This document shows positions 35,616-45,349 of a stretch of DNA of 64,000 nt, one piece after another. The translations under genes and the position numbers were made by a program. Source of the stretch: Amycolatopsis sp. DSM 110486 (GTDB lineage: Bacteria; Actinomycetota; Actinomycetes; Mycobacteriales; Pseudonocardiaceae). A model generated the notes under the pieces. That model was given only the letters and a program-made list of their open reading frames with translations. It had not been told where the DNA came from and made no database searches. The stretch is from contig NZ_CP080519.1 of assembly GCF_019468465.1 (NCBI RefSeq), positions 8,363,001-8,427,000 on the forward strand. Reading direction: 5' to 3'. Each line of letters starts with the position of its first letter. Positions within the stretch are counted from its first letter, which is position 1.

Positions 35616-38600
35616 TCAATATCCAAGGCCGCGCTGCTCGTGAGTCGAGTCGACGTCCAGGTTCGTGTTGAAGTCCTCGTCCGCGATGCCCTGGCTGCGT
35701 GGTTGCTCTGTGAGACTGCCGGACAGGCCGTGCGCGAGCCGGTCGCTGGCGAGATACCTCGCGCGGCCATGGTCGACTGCAGGAGGTAGATCTGGCAGCT
35801 CGCGGCCGTGAATTTCGTCGTGGCCGACGCGATGAGCGGCCGCGCCCGCGCTGAATTCCGTATCGAGACGCTCGTCGAACGGGCGGGGAAGGCGGTCACT
35901 CGGCACGAACACGGCGTCGGCCGGCGAGCTGAGCGAACGCCACCGCTCACGTAGACGGAGCCACTCGCGCGCCCGGGGGCCGTCGCCGTAGGGCATCGAG
36001 CCGAGTGGGTTGTCCGAGGCGACGGCTTTGATCCGGTAGGTCTCGCGATACGCAGCTACGTGCGTGACGGTTTCGTCCCAGACCGTGCCATCGCGCGGGT
36101 CGTCCGGCCGTGCGCCGAGGCTTTGTGCCCACGGTGGCGGCGAGGCCACCATCTCGGCCCGAAGAGCTGCTACACGATCGGCGATTTCGTCGTTGATCCT
36201 CGTGAGCCGGGGACCATGGGCGGCAGCGGGCGCGTCGGGGTCGGTCTGAGGGAGCCAGGGACGAGCAGGACGGTTCCTGCGTTCGCGCGTGGCTCGGCGC
36301 GTCAACTCGCCGACCAGCTCGTGGGCAACCGTGATCGGTCGCTGCGCCGGCGGTCCGCCCGTGTCGGTCGCAACGGTCGAAGCCGCGGCGTCGAGCGCCT
36401 CCCCGACGTCCACGCCGCTCAGGACGGCGCCTGCGGCGTGGCGCCACACGATGTCCCACGCGTCGTTGTCTACCTCGGCATCCGGGAGACGCCGGCCGAC
36501 CGCTTCGCGCCACGAAGCGACGTCGGCTTCGTTGGGCGTTGCGGTTCGGGCCGGGGGTCGACGCGTCGACAAGTACCGGTGCAACGCCGCGATCAAGGCG
36601 GCGTCATGCGCCTCTGCCCAGCTGAAGTCGTTCCCGCGCGTCACCGCGTGGAGCACTCGTTCCGACTGCCAGCCGACGTCCTGGGCGTCGGCAAGGACCT
36701 TCACGAGACGTGCTTCTCCCGCCGTGTTCACGGTGCCGGGGACGTACCGAGCGAGCAGGTCAAGGTAGCGGGATTCGTCGCCGTCGTGCGCGAGCTGTTC
36801 GTATCGCGCGACGAGAAGGTCAAGGGTCTCGCTCGGAACGGCATCCTCGTCTGCGTCAAGATGGTCGAGGACGTCGTTCATCGTGAACGTTTCGCCGTGA
36901 ACGGTGAACGTCTGTGCGTCCATTTGAGGGGTTTGTCGTGCCTGGTCAGGCACGGATGGGCCGACGCCGGACCAGCGCTGAGTGATGTCGGCCCACGCAT
37001 GAGCTCGTGCTCCGTGACTTGCTGGTGCGGTGCCGAGGGGCTGACCAGGGTCTTCTTCCGTGATCCGGTACGTCTCCCGGTACGCCGCGGCGAGCCCGAC
37101 CAGGTTGTCCCAGTCCCACGCGGCCAGCGGATCAGCCGGCCGAGGACCGAGTCCTCGAGCCCACGTCGGCGCTGTTCGGATGGCGTCGGCCCTGAGCTGT
37201 TCGATTCTGCTCTGAATGGCTTCGTTGACCTCCGACAGGTACTCGATCCGGCCGGGGTGTCGGCGCGCGTCGGCGAGGTCCGGGCGCGCTTGCCACGCGA
37301 CGGCCGGGACGTGCACCTGTCCGCGCTCGGTCTGCTTGACCAACTCGTGGTCGAGGAGCTGTTCTGCCAGGAGGTGGTCGGGCATCGGATCGGCGCCCGA
37401 GCCGGTCGTATGCCGGATCGAGAGCTGGTGCGCAGCGGCGGTGAGAGCCACGTCGACGTCATGGCCTCGACCCAGCGCCCCGGCTGCCATCTTCCAGACG
37501 CGGTGCCAACCGACATCCTCGACCGCCGCTTCGGGCGCGATGGCGTCGATGATCGTTCTCCACCGAGTGACGTCCGCCGCGTCGGGATGGCCTGCGATAA
37601 CAGGCTTGTGGTGTGCGGTGAGGTAGTTCTTGATCCGTGCGATCAACACGGCCGCCGCGTCGTCGGTCCCGGTGAGCGGCGGTCCGGCGGTCACCGTGGC
37701 GAGCAAGTGCTCGGCGTGCCAACCGGCGTCGCTCGCAATGCGCAGAGTCTGCACGAGAGCGGGTTCCGCCTCCTGCCCGAGCGTTTCGGGTGTATGTCGC
37801 GCCAGGGCCCCGAGGTACGTGTCCTCGTCGAGGTAGTGCGCGGCGTAGTTGTAGCGCTCGACCAGCGTGGCCATCGAGACCACGGATTCGAGGCTCTCGC
37901 GCAGTACTTCTGTGGCCGTCGGCTCGATGCTGGAGTGCTTGAGCACCCACTTGAGCACCTTGATGTAGCCCGGAATGATTCTGCCGTCGTCGGTCTCGGT
38001 GTCCTCGATGACGACCGTTTCCTGGTGCTGGTCCACGACGTGCAGGTCGGTCACGACGTACATGCAGTTCGACCACATGGCTCGGGTGACCGCGGGGTAC
38101 AGCTGCTCGCGGGTCATGGTCTGAGGCACCACGGTGTGGCTGTTGCCGGAGCTCGTCATGCCCTGGACCCGGTTGACCGTTGTCGCGTAGGCCAGCTCGA
38201 CGTAGGCGCGGACGTACCCGCGGGGCAGGGTGACCCGGGCGCCATGGTCGACGTGCTGAACTCTGAGTGAGCCGCCTTGGTCGACGTCGACGACCTTCCA
38301 GGTGTCGCCGTTCTTCACGAAATCGGAGCCCCTGAAGAACTTCAGCCGCCGTCGGTTCTTGCGGGTGACGACGAGGTCGCCCGTGCTGGCTTGGCTTCCG
38401 TCGTGGAGGTCGACCTCGTAGCCGACTGGCTTCGACTGCCGTCTCAGACGTTCCGCGCGGGCTTCCAGATTCAGGGCGACAGTGTCCTCGTTGGTCGGCA
38501 CGATCAGCAACGACTGCTTGCCGGCCCGCAGGTCTCGGCGCCAACCGAACAGTGCGGCAGCCCGCATGGTTTCGATCGATCCGCCCTGAATGACGCCGGC

Positions 38601-40694
38601 CTCGTCGTAGTACGTGAGCCCCTCGGAGATTCCGTCCCGGATCAGCAGGGACGCCTTCGCCTGCTGCTTGGCGTCCTTGCCTTTGAACCGCACGACTTCG
38701 GAGAAGCGCACCGCACCCACGTCGAGCGAGATCAGGCGCACCGCGCCGCCCGCTTCCACAGCGGCGAGCTGGCGGTCGTCGCCGATGAGCCGGACGTCGG
38801 CGCCCCTCTTCAACGCGTAGGTCACCGCGGCGTGCAGGGTGTGGGTCCCCGCCATTGCGGCCTCGTCGACGATTAGCAGGTCACCGGGGCCGAGCGGGAA
38901 CATCCGCTCGGCGAAGCCGTGTTCGATCGCCGTCGGGAGCTGGTGGAGGGTGTGGGGCGTCGCGTCGATCGAAGTACCGATCTCCTGCGCCGCCCGTGCG
39001 GATGGCCCGAACGCGTAGACCCGGCCGCCGTCTTGACTCCACAGCTCGGGCAGCAGCTTCATCGCGACGGTCTTGCCGGCGCCCGCAGGCGCGAGTGCGA
39101 GCTGCAGCCGCCGTCCCGACCGAGCGAACTGGCGGACCATGCGCTGCTGTCCGTCGTTGAGCGACGACCGCTTGAGCGCCCGGTCTACGGGCCGGCGCGC
39201 GAGTACGTGGCCGCCGCGTCGTTGCGCCCAGGCCACGAGGTCGCCTTCCTGGAACAAGGTCCGCGTCGTGGTGTAGCGCGTCGAGTTGTGGTTCTGGAAC
39301 ACGGATTCGCCGGAGCGGCGGCGGAGGAACGGGGCTTCGGCGACGAGCGTCGCCCCCTCCAGGGTGACGGTGCTCCGGGCAGACAGGACGGTCTCCACCA
39401 CTTCCGTGACGACTTCCGGCCGACGTTCTGGGGCGATCTTGAGGTGGGCTGTCTGCCGGTGGGCCTCGTTCTCGAGGTGCCAGCGGGTGAAGTGGGCGTA
39501 CTTCGCGGAGACCGCCGCGAGAGTGGCTGTCGCGAGGCCGGTGATGTCTCGGACGTTGTCTTCGCGGGCCGGCACACTGAACACCGATGCGCCGAGGTTC
39601 TCGATCATCGTGCTGGGCACGAGCGTGCGTGCGAATTCGACCCAGTCCGCGGCGTGCTCGTCGAGCGACTGCGGCGGCTGCTTGCCCGGCCGGCCGTCCA
39701 ACTTGGCCGCACGGTCGATCTCGAAGATCTCCTTCGGGCGAGGCTCTCGCCCGTGGCGATCCCGGAAGTCGACGATTCGGCGGGCCCGGGCGGCTTCGAA
39801 CTGCCGTGTTCGCTGGGAGAAGCCCTTGATCAGGGGGAGCGGCACCGTCGCCAGCTGCCAGATCTTGCGATTCTGATCGACGCCGTTGGCCGGTCGTTGT
39901 GACCACTTCGCCCCCTGCGCGCGGAACAGATCGCGCGTCCGTGAGTCGAAGAACTCAGACGCGGTGACGGCGCCCGCCAGCATGGGGCGCCCGTCGAGGG
40001 CGGTCCACTTGCCGTCTTCGGAGCGGCGAACTTTGGTCGAGATCAGCGCGTGGATGTGGAAATGAGGGTCTCCGCTCCGGGAGTCCCAATGCTCGAACGT
40101 CGCCACGGTGATGCCGTCGACGTCCACTTGGGCCTCACCTCGATTACCAGCTCGGGTGAAGGCGAGGTTCTGCTCGACGTACGTCAAGGTGTCGCGCGCG
40201 GCTTGTCGGACGAGGTTCGCGATCAGCTCGCGCTCGGCCGGTTGCGCGAGGGCCCAGGCGACGGAGACCGATTTGTCCGGAGCGAACACCATCTCAAAGC
40301 CGGAAACAGCCTGCTTCAGCTTCTTCTGCTCGCTCGCCAGCCACGCAGTCAGCTCGGCCGGATCGACGTCTCCGGATGCTCCCGTGGCGTCGCGGTACGC
40401 CTGCTCCTGCACAGAGTGCCGGATCTCGCGCCGCGTGTTGGCGTCGATCGGCGCCCCGACAGGACGGCCGTGCACGCGGTTGTATTCCTTGTACGCCCGA
40501 GAAGTCTTGCTCCGAAGCTGGTCGAGTCCGCTGTAGACGGGGAAATTTCGGCCGAGCTGTGTAGCTTTCAAGGCTTCGTCGGTGGTCGCGCCGCCTGCGA
40601 TGAGCTCCGCTTCCATGGCGTCGGCGTTGGGATGGCGGCCTTCGCCGAACAACGCCTGCATCTGGACAGCGCTCACCTGGCCGGCGAGCCCCAA
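35616..40694 (-). CDS. TrwC/MobF relaxase-helicase, N-terminally truncated
   Basis: 1692 residues from TTG at 40694. The frame begins GLAGQVSAVQMQALFGEGRH, which in this family is about 80 residues inside the protein. The usual start with the nicking tyrosines is absent, and the same frame meets a stop at about 40750. The three-His metal site is kept (DPHFHIHALIS, ~213). The SF1 helicase follows with LALAPAGAGKTVAMKLLP (~533), DLLIVDEAAMAGTHTLH (~608), LIGDDRQLAAVEAGGAVR and late NRVQGMTSSG. The long C-terminus has two repeats of an all-helical unit. It should unwind plasmid or ICE DNA but probably cannot nick oriT. Confidence 0.8.
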   Translation of the reverse strand: MGLAGQVSAVQMQALFGEGRHPNADAMEAELIAGGATTDEALKATQLGRNFPVYSGLDQLRSKTSRAYKEYNRVHGRPVGAPIDANTRREIRHSVQEQAYRDATGASGDVDPAELTAWLASEQKKLKQAVSGFEMVFAPDKSVSVAWALAQPAERELIANLVRQAARDTLTYVEQNLAFTRAGNRGEAQVDVDGITVATFEHWDSRSGDPHFHIHALISTKVRRSEDGKWTALDGRPMLAGAVTASEFFDSRTRDLFRAQGAKWSQRPANGVDQNRKIWQLATVPLPLIKGFSQRTRQFEAARARRIVDFRDRHGREPRPKEIFEIDRAAKLDGRPGKQPPQSLDEHAADWVEFARTLVPSTMIENLGASVFSVPAREDNVRDITGLATATLAAVSAKYAHFTRWHLENEAHRQTAHLKIAPERRPEVVTEVVETVLSARSTVTLEGATLVAEAPFLRRRSGESVFQNHNSTRYTTTRTLFQEGDLVAWAQRRGGHVLARRPVDRALKRSSLNDGQQRMVRQFARSGRRLQLALAPAGAGKTVAMKLLPELWSQDGGRVYAFGPSARAAQEIGTSIDATPHTLHQLPTAIEHGFAERMFPLGPGDLLIVDEAAMAGTHTLHAAVTYALKRGADVRLIGDDRQLAAVEAGGAVRLISLDVGAVRFSEVVRFKGKDAKQQAKASLLIRDGISEGLTYYDEAGVIQGGSIETMRAAALFGWRRDLRAGKQSLLIVPTNEDTVALNLEARAERLRRQSKPVGYEVDLHDGSQASTGDLVVTRKNRRRLKFFRGSDFVKNGDTWKVVDVDQGGSLRVQHVDHGARVTLPRGYVRAYVELAYATTVNRVQGMTSSGNSHTVVPQTMTREQLYPAVTRAMWSNCMYVVTDLHVVDQHQETVVIEDTETDDGRIIPGYIKVLKWVLKHSSIEPTATEVLRESLESVVSMATLVERYNYAAHYLDEDTYLGALARHTPETLGQEAEPALVQTLRIASDAGWHAEHLLATVTAGPPLTGTDDAAAVLIARIKNYLTAHHKPVIAGHPDAADVTRWRTIIDAIAPEAAVEDVGWHRVWKMAAGALGRGHDVDVALTAAAHQLSIRHTTGSGADPMPDHLLAEQLLDHELVKQTERGQVHVPAVAWQARPDLADARRHPGRIEYLSEVNEAIQSRIEQLRADAIRTAPTWARGLGPRPADPLAAWDWDNLVGLAAAYRETYRITEEDPGQPLGTAPASHGARAHAWADITQRWSGVGPSVPDQARQTPQMDAQTFTVHGETFTMNDVLDHLDADEDAVPSETLDLLVARYEQLAHDGDESRYLDLLARYVPGTVNTAGEARLVKVLADAQDVGWQSERVLHAVTRGNDFSWAEAHDAALIAALHRYLSTRRPPARTATPNEADVASWREAVGRRLPDAEVDNDAWDIVWRHAAGAVLSGVDVGEALDAAASTVATDTGGPPAQRPITVAHELVGELTRRATRERRNRPARPWLPQTDPDAPAAAHGPRLTRINDEIADRVAALRAEMVASPPPWAQSLGARPDDPRDGTVWDETVTHVAAYRETYRIKAVASDNPLGSMPYGDGPRAREWLRLRERWRSLSSPADAVFVPSDRLPRPFDERLDTEFSAGAAAHRVGHDEIHGRELPDLPPAVDHGRARYLASDRLAHGLSGSLTEQPRSQGIADEDFNTNLDVDSTHEQRGLGY
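36270..36350 (-). repeat. 81-bp segment of relaxase duplicated at 55.6 kb
   Basis: This part of the relaxase gene (encoding AQRPITVAHELVGELTRRAT) recurs at 55616-55696 in the same orientation with five differences in 81 bases. The second copy is an isolated fragment, so a second relaxase gene probably once existed near 55 kb. Confidence 0.8.
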
Positions 40695-40813
40695 TTCCTG
40701 CGCATTATGACCAGTGCCAGAACGATGCGACGATATCTGGCTTCGGCACTAATCTCCTGCAGGAGATATATGGCCTGGCCGGCGGCGACCTAGTAGGTGG
40801 CGTCACTTCAATC

Positions 40814-41236
40814 TTGCCCCTATACTCATTCTCTAGTGACGACGAGCTTGCTGACATGGAGGGTTCGCCGAGCCCTGAGGAGGGTATAGCGGCACTGGCC
40901 GCCGCGAGTGGGATACCGGTCCGGTCGGGGTCGGTTGAGGTAGGCTTCGGCGGGTCACTATATCATATAACAAAAAGTGACGCTAAAAGAATTCAAAACG
41001 CTGCGAACAAGATTGGGATTCCGATCGCGGTTCTTGGTAGTCGAGCAGCGGGGATGGGAGGACCGGAATCGGACTGGGACTATTCTGTACCTGGAATGAA
41101 CAGTATAATGCGACGAAAAATTAAGAACTCTATACCTCGAGGGGATATAACATTGGGACGTAATCGTCAAGACCTGCTTCGGTCAGACCCCAACCCGAAT
41201 ACGCCGTACATCAAATTCTACCCGGAGGGAAATTGA
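40814..41236 (+). CDS. Detached toxin tip, nucleotidyltransferase-like
   Basis: Up to 140 residues from TTG 40814, without signal peptide or Rhs body. The core reads GGSLYHITKSDAKRIQNAAN, KIGIPIAVLGSRAAGMGG and PESDWDYSVPGMN, followed by MRRKIKNSIPRGDITLG and NTPYIKFYPEGN. GSRA...SDWDY is the G-S/D-x-D pattern of nucleotidyltransferase-fold proteins, here forming a C-terminal polymorphic toxin domain. The segment 40960-41170 is clearly AT-richer than the surroundings. It overlaps the next gene by four bases. It appears to be a displaced toxin cassette that could be fused onto a Rhs protein by recombination. Confidence 0.65.
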   Translation: MPLYSFSSDDELADMEGSPSPEEGIAALAAASGIPVRSGSVEVGFGGSLYHITKSDAKRIQNAANKIGIPIAVLGSRAAGMGGPESDWDYSVPGMNSIMRRKIKNSIPRGDITLGRNRQDLLRSDPNPNTPYIKFYPEGN

Positions 41237-41496
41237 ATCACGCAACCATTATAGCTCAGCGGATTAACTTCTCGTTGGTTCAGCTTCCCGGCAGGAGCTT
41301 TCCTGCTTTGACGGTCCAGGGAGACTCGCTGAAGGCGATCGAACAGGCTGTCGACGAGCTGAAATCTCTCGTGGACCCGTCCGGTGAGTCCCATCTCGCT
41401 GCCTCGGTGGAAGAGGTGAGCGAATTGCTTTCTGCTTTTATCGAGGAATACGAGGATATGATGGCAGAGGCGAAGATCACGCTGCCGTATCAGTGA
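41233..41496 (+). CDS. DUF6959-like immunity candidate
   Basis: 87 residues starting at 41233, overlapping the toxin-tip stop. The sequence NFSLVQLPGRSFPALTVQGD followed by SLKAIEQAVDELKSLV and a second helix ELLSAFIEEYEDMMAEAKI matches the DUF6959 pattern of a short beta hairpin plus two helices. Such small acidic proteins commonly follow toxin domains. Being coupled to the NTase-like tip, it is most likely the cognate antitoxin/immunity protein. Confidence 0.72.
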   Translation: MNHATIIAQRINFSLVQLPGRSFPALTVQGDSLKAIEQAVDELKSLVDPSGESHLAASVEEVSELLSAFIEEYEDMMAEAKITLPYQ

Positions 41497-41639
41497 CCGC
41501 TTGAGGCGGGATTCAGCCGGAGTTCGAGTCGTAAGCTGTCGGATGTTTTCGTCGAAGTAGGCGCTGTAGCAGACGTCCGGGGTGTCGCCGCCTTGTTCGT
41601 GGCCGCAGATGGCGCCGACGACGGTGCTAAGAGCGTGTC

Positions 41640-42101
41640 TCATGTGGTGAGTTTGCGGAGTTTCTTGTGGCAGGTGAGGCTGGCTCCGAGGATGAGGAAG
41701 GCGAGGAAGTGCTCGGCTTTGCGTTCGTAGCGCAGCGTCAGGCGTCGGTATCCGGTGAACCAGGCCATGGTCCGCTCGATCACCCAGCGATGCTTGCCGA
41801 GCTTGTCCTTGGATTCGACGCCTTTGCGGGCGATGCGGACCTTGATGCCGCGGTCGTGGACCCAGCACCGCAAGCCGGGCTGGTCGTAGGCCTTGTCGGC
41901 GTGCAGCTTGGCCGGCTTGCGCCGACGGGGACCGCGGCGGGATTTGATCGCCGGGATCGCCATCACCAGTGGTTTGAGCGCATGGGAGTCGTTCGTATTC
42001 GCGGCGGAGACCGCGACTGCGAGCGGCAGCCCGGCGCGGTCGGACAGGGCGTGGATCTTCGAGCCGGGCTTGCCGCGGTCCACCGGGCTGGGACCGGTCA
42101 T
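41640..42101 (-). CDS. IS5 transposase, second frame
   Basis: 153 residues from ATG 42101: MTGPSPVDRGKPGSKIHALS, AVSAANTNDSHALKPLVMAI, KLHADKAYDQPGLRCWVHDR (second Asp), GKHRWVIERTMAWFTGYRRL (Glu), AFLILGASLTCHKKLRKLTT. Catalytic half of the DDE transposase. The active enzyme is expected to be the fused product of both frames. Confidence 0.88.
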   Translation of the reverse strand: MTGPSPVDRGKPGSKIHALSDRAGLPLAVAVSAANTNDSHALKPLVMAIPAIKSRRGPRRRKPAKLHADKAYDQPGLRCWVHDRGIKVRIARKGVESKDKLGKHRWVIERTMAWFTGYRRLTLRYERKAEHFLAFLILGASLTCHKKLRKLTT

Positions 42102-42475
42102 AGATCCCCCCTTTTCGCCCGCACGCAGGCACCATCCACGATCGCGCGGCTCCAGTCGATGAGGCCCTCGCTGCCGAGTTCATCCAAGAGCGCGTGGTGC
42201 AACTGCCGCCACAGCCCGGCCTTGGTCCACTGGCCGAAGCGGCGGTGTGCGGTCTGGAACGCCACCCCGAACGACGGCGGCAGATCCCGCCATGCACACC
42301 CGCTGGTCAGCACGTACACGATCGCCGTGAACACCGCGCGAGCGTCCACCGGGGCAGTGCCACCGCCCTGCGGACGCGGCCCGAACACCGGGATCAACGG
42401 CTCCGCCAGCTCCCACAGTTCATCCGGCACCAACCGCAACGACAACCGATCAACCACAGCAAGATCATCACTCAC
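42098..42475 (-). CDS. IS5 transposase, first frame
   Basis: 125 residues from GTG at 42475: VSDDLAVVDRLSLRLVPDEL, WELAEPLIPVFGPRPQGGGT, TAIVYVLTSGCAWRDLPPSF, RRFGQWTKAGLWRQLHHALL, SRAIVDGACVRAKRG. This is the DNA-binding half (DUF4096-type) and the first catalytic Asp (IVDGACVRA). It ends at 42098 just after the slippery run and is continued in the next frame by frameshifting. Confidence 0.88.
   Translation of the reverse strand: MSDDLAVVDRLSLRLVPDELWELAEPLIPVFGPRPQGGGTAPVDARAVFTAIVYVLTSGCAWRDLPPSFGVAFQTAHRRFGQWTKAGLWRQLHHALLDELGSEGLIDWSRAIVDGACVRAKRGDL
42106..42115 (-). promoter_or_regulatory. Programmed frameshift slippery run of IS5
   Basis: On the coding strand the overlap reads CGAAAAGGGGGGATCTATG: A4G6 just before the first-frame stop. 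IS5-group elements are known to join their two frames by frameshifting at such runs. This run is the natural site. Confidence 0.65.
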
Positions 42476-42879
42476 CAACGACCGATCACCACGTAAGACA
42501 CGCTCTAAGGCTGGTGGTCGGGTCCGGTGAGATGCCTCAGGTGCCGTCGGGGAAGTCGGACAGGCGATGCGTTGCTGGTGGGCCGGGGACTGCGTGGGGG
42601 TGTTCGTGCAGACGAAGGCGGCCTCGGCGGTGTCCGGGTAGTCGGTAAGGGTACAGCAGTGGAGGGCGTTGGAGAACAGGGCGCCGAAGGCCGGAGAAGC
42701 GGTGCCCGAGGGGATTGGCCCACGGTGTCGTCGTTGGCGTAGGAATCGCCGTTCATTTGATTCGGACGGCGAGCAGGTGGGTGGCGACGACGGTGAGCCG
42801 CGCGAGCGGTGGGCGACTGCATGCGGAACGTGGTGACCGTTCAACGGCCAGGGAGGGCCGCCGCGCACCGTTTCCCAGC

Positions 42880-45299
42880 GCGGGAACGATCGAGGCCGTC
42901 GATCCGGATGGTGACGTCGTGTTCCGGGGTGATGCCTCGAAGATGTGGGACTCGGCGGCACAGGCGCCCCAAATGCGATCCGCGGTGGCCGGCGATTCGC
43001 CCGCCACGCCAGGACAGGTGTCGACCATGGACGTCGAAGTGACGTCAGCGGCGACGACCGTGCGGCCGGACTACGAGTTCCTCACGGACCCTGCCCGCGT
43101 GTTCCCCGTGGTGATCGACCCCGAGTATTGGTGGGCCGGGGGCAAACGTAACCACGTCGTCGTCCAGGCTCCGTGGCCTGATGACCACAACTTCAACCGC
43201 ACTGACGGAGACCTCGGCGACCTCAAGGCCGGCTACCAGGGCGGCTACATCTCCCGCTCCTACTTCGACTTCGATGTCTCCGCAATGCGGGGCAAGATCG
43301 TCAACCGCGCGGACATGCGGATGCGGGTCGTGAACTCCTACTCGTGCAACGGCGGGCCGACCGAACTGTGGCGGACCGGGCCGATCGACTGGGGCACGAC
43401 CTGGAACCACCAGCCCGGCTGGCAGGCGAACCTCGGGTCCTTCACGAAGTCCAACAACGTCAAATAATGCGGCGGCCACCGGTGGCACGAGCTTGACGTT
43501 CATGGTCAAGGCAGCCGCGGAGAACGACCAGGACGACTGGCGCCGTCTGGCGCTCGACCCCGTGCTCGAGGTCAACTACAACTCGGTGCCGGGCCTGCCC
43601 GCCGACCTGGGCATGGAGGGCGGGCAGATCCCGTGTGCGTCCGGGGACGCTCGGCCGTTCGTCTTCACGCCCACGCCACGGCTGCGGGGGCGCGTGTCGG
43701 ATCCCGACGGTGGCATGCTCACCGCCAGATTCTCCCTGCACAAGGGAAAGCTCGGCGCGAGCAGTGAGATCTGGTGGACCACCACCGCCAACATCCCCTC
43801 CGGCTCGTACGCCGAAGTCACCGTGCCGACCGGGCTGGTGACCGCCGAAGGTGTCTACAACTGGTCCATGTACGCCTCGGACGGCGGTGCGAACTCGATC
43901 TGGGTCGGCAACTGCGAGTTCGAAGTCGACAAGACCGCGCCCGGCTCGCCGTCGGTGACCTCCGACGGATTACCCCGGCGGTGGGAACACCCCAGCGGGT
44001 GGGATCGGTCAGACCGGGTCGTTCATCGTCGACGCAAACGGCAACCCGGATGTGCAGTACTTCCTGTGGTCGGTCACCGATCAGCAGAACGACGACCCGA
44101 AGACCAGGGTCAACGCTGACCGACTGGGTGGCTCAGGGGTCTTCAGGTGGACGCCGGAGACCGAGGGCCCGCAAACGGTGTTCGTGACCGTCGTGGACAC
44201 CGCCCAGAGTTTCTCGGTCTCGGCCTGGGTGCGTCTCGACCAGATCGGCGCGTGGCCGTGCGCGGTCTCGCAGGACGGTAAGCGGACGAGCGGGTTCCAG
44301 CTGCAGGCGTCGCCCGATGGCAAGTGGTCGTTCGCGATGTTCGCGTCCGATGTGGACGGCGGCGGGCCCGTGCATACTCGCGCCATTTCGAACGAATCGG
44401 TGCAGACCGGTGCGTGGACGCATCTGACAGCGTCTTATGACCAGGCCGCGGGGCGGGTTCGTCTCTACGTCAACGGTGCCCTCGCAGCGGAGGCTGCGCA
44501 CGCCGGCGCGTGGACAGCGACCGGCGACGTGCAAATCGTCGGCGCGCTCTGGAACGGCACTCGGGTGGACTACTTCCCCGGCGCGGTTGACGACGTGCGG
44601 CTGTACCAACGAGTCCTCGTGCCCAGCGAAGCCGCCGCGCTCGCCAACCAGTCGGTCCTGCGCGCGCACTACGCGTTCGACGAAGGATCCGGCGCCACCA
44701 CGAAGGACGACGTGACCGGGAAGGACGCCGCCTTCACGGGTACCGCGGCGTGGACCGAGGCCGATGACGAGAAGGCAGCGAACTTCACCGGTCTCGCGGA
44801 CAGTGGGTACGGCGCGGTGATCGGTCCTCGGCCGGAGCTGCGCACCGACCGCAGCTATACCGTATCGGCCTTCGTCCACCTGAACGCGGCCGACGACGCA
44901 CCCCGGACCGCGGTGAGCCTGCGCGATGCCAATTATTCACCGTTCATGCTGCAGTACCGGCCCGAATTGAAGAAATGGTCGTTCCTCGTGTCGATCGGCG
45001 CGAACCAGGAAGGTGGCTGGTGGATCCCGGCCGAATCCGACGTGGTGACGGGGGAGTGGGTGCACCTCACCGGCGTCTACGACAACGCGGCCAAGGAAGC
45101 GCGCATCTACGTGAACGGCCGCTACGCCGGCCGGCTCGGCGGAGTCACCGGGTGGAACGGCACCGGTGAGCTCATGATCGGCGGAAGCGTGTGGGTCGGC
45201 AGGAACGTCGACCCGTTCAACGGGGCGGTTCGCGGGGTGCGCGTGTACTCGGGCACGTTGACCGACAACCAGATCAGGCAGCTTCCCGTCCAGGACTGA
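42880..45299 (+). pseudogene. LamG-type surface protein, multiply broken
   Basis: Three successive frames form one secreted LamG protein. Part 1: EAVDPDGDVVFRGDASKMWD, PARVFPVVIDPEYWW and a DNRLRE-like domain (QGGYISRSYFDFDVSAM), stopping at TAA 43467. Part 2 continues ATGGTSLTFMVKAAAENDQD and LALDPVLEVNYNSVPGLPAD to GNCEFEVDKTAPGSP. At about 43973 an extra T shifts to part 3: GGIGQTGSFIVDANGNPDVQ. Two LamG/concanavalin-like domains follow (FSVSAWVRLDQIGAWPCAVS; YTVSAFVHLNAADDAPRTAV). FVTVVDTA joins QSFSVSAW directly, suggesting an internal deletion. Such proteins often precede Rhs genes. Confidence 0.72.
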
Positions 45300-45349
45300 G
45301 CGCTTCACCAGCCTTCCTCATCCCCATCTCGAACTTCCGGGAGTCCGGC

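Larger units (their letters stand above)
41631..42506 (-). mobile_element. IS5-family element, complete
   Basis: 876 bp. Terminal inverted repeats: GAGCGTGTCT at 41631, with similar sequence continuing to GTGGTGA, and its complement ending at 42506. TAA occurs at both flanks (41628-41630, 42507-42509), a TNA target duplication as in the IS427/IS1031-like groups of IS5. Two overlapping frames encode the transposase. No defects are evident. Confidence 0.9.
41500..42745 (-). pseudogene. Unknown minus-strand gene remnant split by IS5
   Basis: Right of the IS5, minus-strand frames give GALFSNALHCCTLTDYPDTA and EAAFVCTNTPTQS. Left of it, STVVGAICGHEQGGDTPDVC and YSAYFDENIRQLTTRTPAES. Removing the IS5 and one TAA joins the flanks as SLSTVVGAICG, but stops and frame changes remain upstream. 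The Cys-rich composition looks like a real protein, function unknown. Confidence 0.35.

Noticed and set aside
36060..38270. 736-codon plus-strand open frame
   Set aside because: Antisense shadow of the relaxase-helicase gene.
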